Source: Humibacillus sp. DSM 29435
Lineage (GTDB): Bacteria; Actinomycetota; Actinomycetes; Actinomycetales; Dermatophilaceae
Length of the DNA stretch: 64,000 nt
Direction of reading: 5' to 3'
NCBI RefSeq assembly: GCF_001758225.1
Contig: NZ_MAST01000001.1
Location: 124,001 to 188,000 of the forward strand
The translations under genes and the position numbers were made by a program. The notes under the pieces were generated by a model, which worked only from the letters and a program-made list of their open reading frames with translations, made no database searches and was not told where the DNA came from. Positions 60,903 through 64,000 of the stretch are shown here, one piece after another; positions within the stretch are counted from its first letter, which is position 1; each line of letters begins with the position of its first letter.

Positions 60903-61582
60903 GCCACCCAACCGCGCCCGCGCCGGATGCCGCCATCACGGTCTTCCTGCTCGACGACCACGAGATCGTGCGACGCGGACTGGTCGACCTGCTCGACGCG
61001 CATCCGCGCATCAGCGTCGTCGGAGAGGCGGCGACCGCAGCAGAGGCCCTGCGTCGCATCCCGGCCGCCGCCCCTGACGTGGCGCTGCTCGACGCGCGAC
61101 TGCCCGACGGCAGCGGCATCGACGTCTGCCGGGAGGTCCGCGCGAGCAGCCCGCACACACGATGCCTGATCCTCACCTCCTACGACGACGACGAGGCGCT
61201 CTTCGCAGCGGTCATGGCGGGAGCCTCGGGCTACCTGCTCAAGCAGATCCGGGGGGCCTCGCTCACCGACGCCATCGAACACGTCGCCGCTGGCCAGTCG
61301 CTCATCGACCCGGCGCTCGTCGAGCGCCTGCTCCGCCGCCTGCGTGACCCGGTCGGCGACGTCCGTGCGTCAGGTCGTCCGCCGCTGACGGCCCGCGAGA
61401 GCGAGATCCTGGACCTCATCGCAGAGGGGCTGACCAACCGGCAGATCGGCGAGCGGCTCTTCCTGGCCGAGAAGACGGTGAAGAACTACGTCTCCGGCCT
61501 GCTGGCCAAGCTCGGGATGCAGAGTCGCACCCAGGCTGCGGTCTACGCCACCGACCAACGGCGTGACGCCGACCGACCGTAG
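60899..61582 (+). CDS. devR: DevR/DosR-like response regulator
   Basis: A 227-residue NarL-type regulator. The start VFLLDDHEIVRRGLVDLLDA is nearly identical in pattern to DevR. The phosphoacceptor is Asp65 in VALLDARLPDGSGID. CLILTSYDDDEALFAAVMAGASGYLLKQIRG and the helix-turn-helix LTNRQIGERLFLAEKTVKNYVSGLLAKLGMQSRTQAAVYAT follow, again DevR-like in detail. GTG at 60899 overlaps the kinase stop. It should bind the DosR-box-like palindromes at 56508 and 57628 and control the island. Confidence 0.93.
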   Translation: MSHPTAPAPDAAITVFLLDDHEIVRRGLVDLLDAHPRISVVGEAATAAEALRRIPAAAPDVALLDARLPDGSGIDVCREVRASSPHTRCLILTSYDDDEALFAAVMAGASGYLLKQIRGASLTDAIEHVAAGQSLIDPALVERLLRRLRDPVGDVRASGRPPLTARESEILDLIAEGLTNRQIGERLFLAEKTVKNYVSGLLAKLGMQSRTQAAVYATDQRRDADRP

Positions 61583-61607
61583 CCACCTGCCCGCTCAGAG
61601 GGTGGGG

Positions 61608-62285
61608 TCAGCGGGCGCGGCGTCGCAGCCGCTCGACGTCCTGCAGCAGCACGGCCCTGGCCTCGAGCCGCAACCAGCCGCGGGTGGCGAAGTCGGCCAG
61701 CGCCTTGTTCACCGTCTCGCGAGAGGCGCCGACGAGCTGGGCCAGCTCCTCCTGGGTCAGGTCGTGCGACACCATGAGGCCACCCTCGACCGGTCGGCCG
61801 AACCGCTCCGACAGGTCGAGCAGCGCCTTCGCGACGCGGCCGGGAACATCGGTGAAGACGAGGTCGGCCAGGTGCTCGTTCGTGCGGCGTAGCCGCTGGG
61901 CGAGGGCGGCGAGCAGGGCCGTGGCGACCCCGGGGCGACCGGTGAGCACGGCCATGAGCGACTCGTTGCGCAGCACCAGCAGCTGCGCCTCGGCGACCGC
62001 CGTGGCCGTCATGGTGCGGGGGCCGGGGTCGAACAGGCTGAGCTCGCCGAACATCTCACCGGGGCCGAGGATCGCCACGAGGTTCTCGCGCCCGTCGGGG
62101 CTGGTGCGACCGAGCTTGATCTTGCCCTCGGCGATGACGTAGAGGGTGTCACCGGGATCACCCTCGTGGAACAGCACGTCGCCGCGCTCCATGTGCAGCC
62201 GGGCCATCTCGCCCTGAAGGGCCGCGGCCGCTTCGTCGTCGAGTGCCTTGAACAGGGGGGCGCGCCTCACCACGTCGAGATCCAC
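61608..62285 (-). CDS. crp: Crp/Fnr family cAMP-responsive regulator
   Basis: A 225-residue protein: cyclic-nucleotide fold (RGDVLFHEGDPGDTLYVIAEGKIKL, GEMFGELSLFDPGPRTMTATAVAEA), with the FGELSLFDPGPRTMTA phosphate cassette of actinobacterial Crp. Then the helix-turn-helix DLTQEELAQLVGASRETVNKALADFATRGWL. It matches GlxR/Crp of actinobacteria. The start is GTG at 62285. It is divergent from nth, as in M. tuberculosis. The 140-base gap has no clear TGTGA-N6-TCACA operator. Confidence 0.95.
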   Translation of the reverse strand: MDLDVVRRAPLFKALDDEAAAALQGEMARLHMERGDVLFHEGDPGDTLYVIAEGKIKLGRTSPDGRENLVAILGPGEMFGELSLFDPGPRTMTATAVAEAQLLVLRNESLMAVLTGRPGVATALLAALAQRLRRTNEHLADLVFTDVPGRVAKALLDLSERFGRPVEGGLMVSHDLTQEELAQLVGASRETVNKALADFATRGWLRLEARAVLLQDVERLRRRAR

Positions 62286-62425
62286 GGTGTCAGTGTGTCA
62301 TGAACTGTGCCATCGACCGGATGCCGCTGGGTTGCTGGGCGAGCTGACCGGCAGCAGAGCGGAGCGGCCATCACCGCCGAGAGGGGCAGTCTCCCGACGC
62401 ACCGCAGTCGGCAGCGCGGCATAAG

Positions 62426-63184
62426 GTGACGCTTGTGCCTGCCAAAGCTCGCGCGAAGCCTCGCCCCACGCCTCGAGTCGTCGTGCCCCAGAAGGATGTC
62501 GCGACCGTGCGGCGCGCCCGCAAGATGTACCGAGCGCTCCACGACCGCTATCCGTACGCGCATTGCGAGCTCGACTTCACCAACCCTCTCGAGCTGCTCG
62601 TCGCCACCATTCTCTCGGCGCAGACCACCGACGTCGGGGTCAACAAGGTCACCCCGATCCTGTTCGCCAAGTACCGCACGGCCGCCGACTACGCCGGTGC
62701 CGACCGCACCGAGCTCGAGACGATCGTCCAGCCGACCGGCTTCTACCGGGCCAAGACCGACTCCCTGATCAAGCTCGGCGCCGCTCTGGTCGGGTCGTTC
62801 GACGGTGAGGTGCCCGGCCGGCTCACCGACCTCGTCACCCTGCCCGGTGTGGGCCGCAAGACCGCCAACGTCGTGCTCGGCAACGCCTTCAACGTGCCCG
62901 GCATCACCGTCGACACGCACTTCGGTCGGCTCTCTCGCCGGTTCGGCTGGACGACCGAGGAAGATCCCGTCAAGGTCGAGCACGAGGTCGGCTCGATGTT
63001 CCTTCGCCGCGACTGGACGATGCTCAGCCACGTCGTCGTCTTCCACGGGCGCCGCACCTGCCACGCGAAGAAGCCGGCGTGTGGCGCCTGCCCCGTCGCC
63101 CGCTGGTGTCCGAGCTACGGCATCGGCGAGACAGACCCCGACAAGGCGGCCAAGCTGCTGAAGTACGAGCTGGCCCCGAAGTGA
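62426..63184 (+). CDS. nth: Endonuclease III
   Basis: A 252-residue DNA glycosylase/AP lyase for oxidised pyrimidines. Helix-hairpin-helix [17 protein letters not shown] with the catalytic Lys in GRKTA, Asp in TVDTHFGRL, and the [4Fe-4S] loop [18 protein letters not shown] 25-residue basic extension ([15 protein letters not shown]) precedes the core, usual in actinobacteria. GTG 62426 is used; GTG 62435 is an alternative. It starts the operon with the NUDIX and MarP-like genes. Confidence 0.96.
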   Translation: MTLVPAKARAKPRPTPRVVVPQKDVATVRRARKMYRALHDRYPYAHCELDFTNPLELLVATILSAQTTDVGVNKVTPILFAKYRTAADYAGADRTELETIVQPTGFYRAKTDSLIKLGAALVGSFDGEVPGRLTDLVTLPGVGRKTANVVLGNAFNVPGITVDTHFGRLSRRFGWTTEEDPVKVEHEVGSMFLRRDWTMLSHVVVFHGRRTCHAKKPACGACPVARWCPSYGIGETDPDKAAKLLKYELAPK

Positions 63185-63942
63185 GCGGTCGCCCGAGCAA
63201 CATCGCCTACTCCGGCGCTCGGGGCACGATCGAGCCGGTTGCCGTCGACGCAGGGGGCGCCCCCTGCCCCACCTGGCTGCGCGACCTGGCGAGACGGATG
63301 CCAGGCATCGAGCCGGAACGCTTCTCTCGGTTGCTGCCGCCCGAAGAGGGGGGCAGAGAGTCTGCCGTGCTGATCCTGTTCGGGCCCGCGCCGGCACGCT
63401 CACAGGCTTCGACGCCGGATTCACAGGTGGGGCAGGAGCACGTCGTGCTCGTCGAACGTTCTCACGACATGCGCAGCCATCCCGCCCAGATCGCCTTCCC
63501 CGGCGGCGCTCGCGACCTTGACGACCCCGATCTGGTGGCGACCGCCTTGCGGGAGGCGCACGAGGAGACCGGTCTCGACCCGTCGGGGGTCGAGGTGCTG
63601 AGCACGATGCCGGCGCTCTTCCTACCGCCGTCGCGGTTCGTCGTCACGCCCGTGCTCGGTTGGTGGCCACACCCCTCCCCCCTGTCGGTCCGCGATCCCG
63701 CCGAGGTGCATGACGTCATCTCGGTGCCCGTCTCGCACCTTCTCGACCCCGAGCACCGCTTCACGGTCACGCATCCCAGCGGCTTCGTCGGCCCGGCCTT
63801 CGACCTCGACGACCTGCTGCTGTGGGGGTTCACGGCAGGCCTGCTCAGCCGCGTCCTCGAGTTCGGGGGGCAGGGCCGGGAGTGGGACGCCGGTATCGAG
63901 CGCCCGATCCCCGATCGCTACCTGCAGGGCGAGCGGTCATGA
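63181..63942 (+). CDS. NUDIX hydrolase (CoA-pyrophosphatase-like, Rv3672c position)
   Basis: A 253-residue protein. GTG at 63181 overlaps the nth stop. The Nudix box is [28 protein letters not shown] (G-x5...REAHEETG), preceded by [21 protein letters not shown], which has the HPGQ/HPAQ UPF0035-like motif of CoA pyrophosphatases. The remainder ([21 protein letters not shown]) is typical. It sits between nth and the MarP-like gene as in M. tuberculosis. Confidence 0.9.
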   Translation: MSGRPSNIAYSGARGTIEPVAVDAGGAPCPTWLRDLARRMPGIEPERFSRLLPPEEGGRESAVLILFGPAPARSQASTPDSQVGQEHVVLVERSHDMRSHPAQIAFPGGARDLDDPDLVATALREAHEETGLDPSGVEVLSTMPALFLPPSRFVVTPVLGWWPHPSPLSVRDPAEVHDVISVPVSHLLDPEHRFTVTHPSGFVGPAFDLDDLLLWGFTAGLLSRVLEFGGQGREWDAGIERPIPDRYLQGERS

Positions 63943-64000
63943 CCGGTGGCGACGTCACCGACGTCGTGCTGGTGCTCGTGCTGGTCGGCTACGCGGTCTC
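63939..64000 (+). CDS. Start of a CvpA/MarP-like membrane serine protease gene, cut by window edge
   Basis: Only about 20 residues are visible: [23 protein letters not shown] 63939 overlaps the NUDIX stop (ATGA). The hydrophobic start and the position right after the NUDIX gene fit the CvpA-type membrane domain of MarP (Rv3671c), the acid-resistance protease. The identity rests on context. Confidence 0.65.
   Translation, partial: MTGGDVTDVVLVLVLVGYAV

Noticed and set aside
62286-62425. Crp autoregulatory site between crp and nth
   Set aside because: GTGTGTCATGAACTGTGCC looks suggestive but does not fit TGTGA-N6-TCACA well enough to call.

Overview
The window is GC-rich, densely packed DNA with overlapping stop/start codons, many GTG starts, a Wbl (WhiB-like) gene, PucR and DevS/DevR-type regulators and F420/FMN split-barrel proteins. 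All of this points to an actinobacterium, most plausibly a Micrococcales relative of the Intrasporangiaceae; the genus is inference. Gene order from about 42.3 kb to the right edge matches the conserved Mycobacterium tuberculosis block Rv3683-Rv3671c (metallophosphoesterase, ponA2, whiB4, two ArsA-type ATPases, RidA, beta-lactamase fold, crp, nth, NUDIX, marP). It is interrupted here by a beta-helix protein with a methyltransferase, by an alpha/beta hydrolase, and by a dormancy-type island.

1-19.2 kb: a divergent catabolic cluster of unknown substrate. The leftward arm (9127 to 1) encodes an IclR regulator, class III CoA-transferase, CitE/HpcH-type lyase, cyclase-family hydrolase, two MmgE/PrpD proteins, a split-barrel flavoprotein, an EthD-like protein, an unrecognised protein and an LLM-family F420/flavin oxidoreductase. 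The rightward arm (9424 to 19215) encodes a complete Liv-type ABC importer, a third MmgE/PrpD protein, an Asp/Glu/hydantoin racemase, an FAD oxidoreductase and a dihydropyrimidinase-like amidohydrolase. The likely logic is import, ring opening, rearrangement of an acidic product, CoA activation and C-C cleavage.

19.2-23.2 kb: an ABC ATPase/permease pair facing a histidine kinase and response regulator.

23.4-32.5 kb: purine-ureide and glyoxylate catabolism, all leftward (uraD, uraH, hyi, glxR, gcl, glxK, an FAH-family gene, allB, allE). Both transcription units have a readable sigma70-type promoter whose -10 runs into a pair of 15-bp palindromes spaced 21 bp centre to centre. Related palindromes lie in the divergent promoter region of the first cluster, which suggests a shared or paralogous IclR-type control.

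32.7-42.2 kb: mixed genes. They include a USP/DksA/small zinc-protein module, a PucR-type regulator, a VOC protein beside a VOC gene remnant, a secreted M1 peptidase with an inserted domain, methyl- and acetyltransferases, a MazF/RHH toxin-antitoxin pair and tRNA-Pro(CGG).

42.3-64 kb: the conserved block. The inserted island at 56.0-61.6 kb holds two split-barrel proteins, a double-USP protein, a DoxX-like membrane protein, and DevS-like and DevR-like regulators, with two DosR-box-like palindromes.
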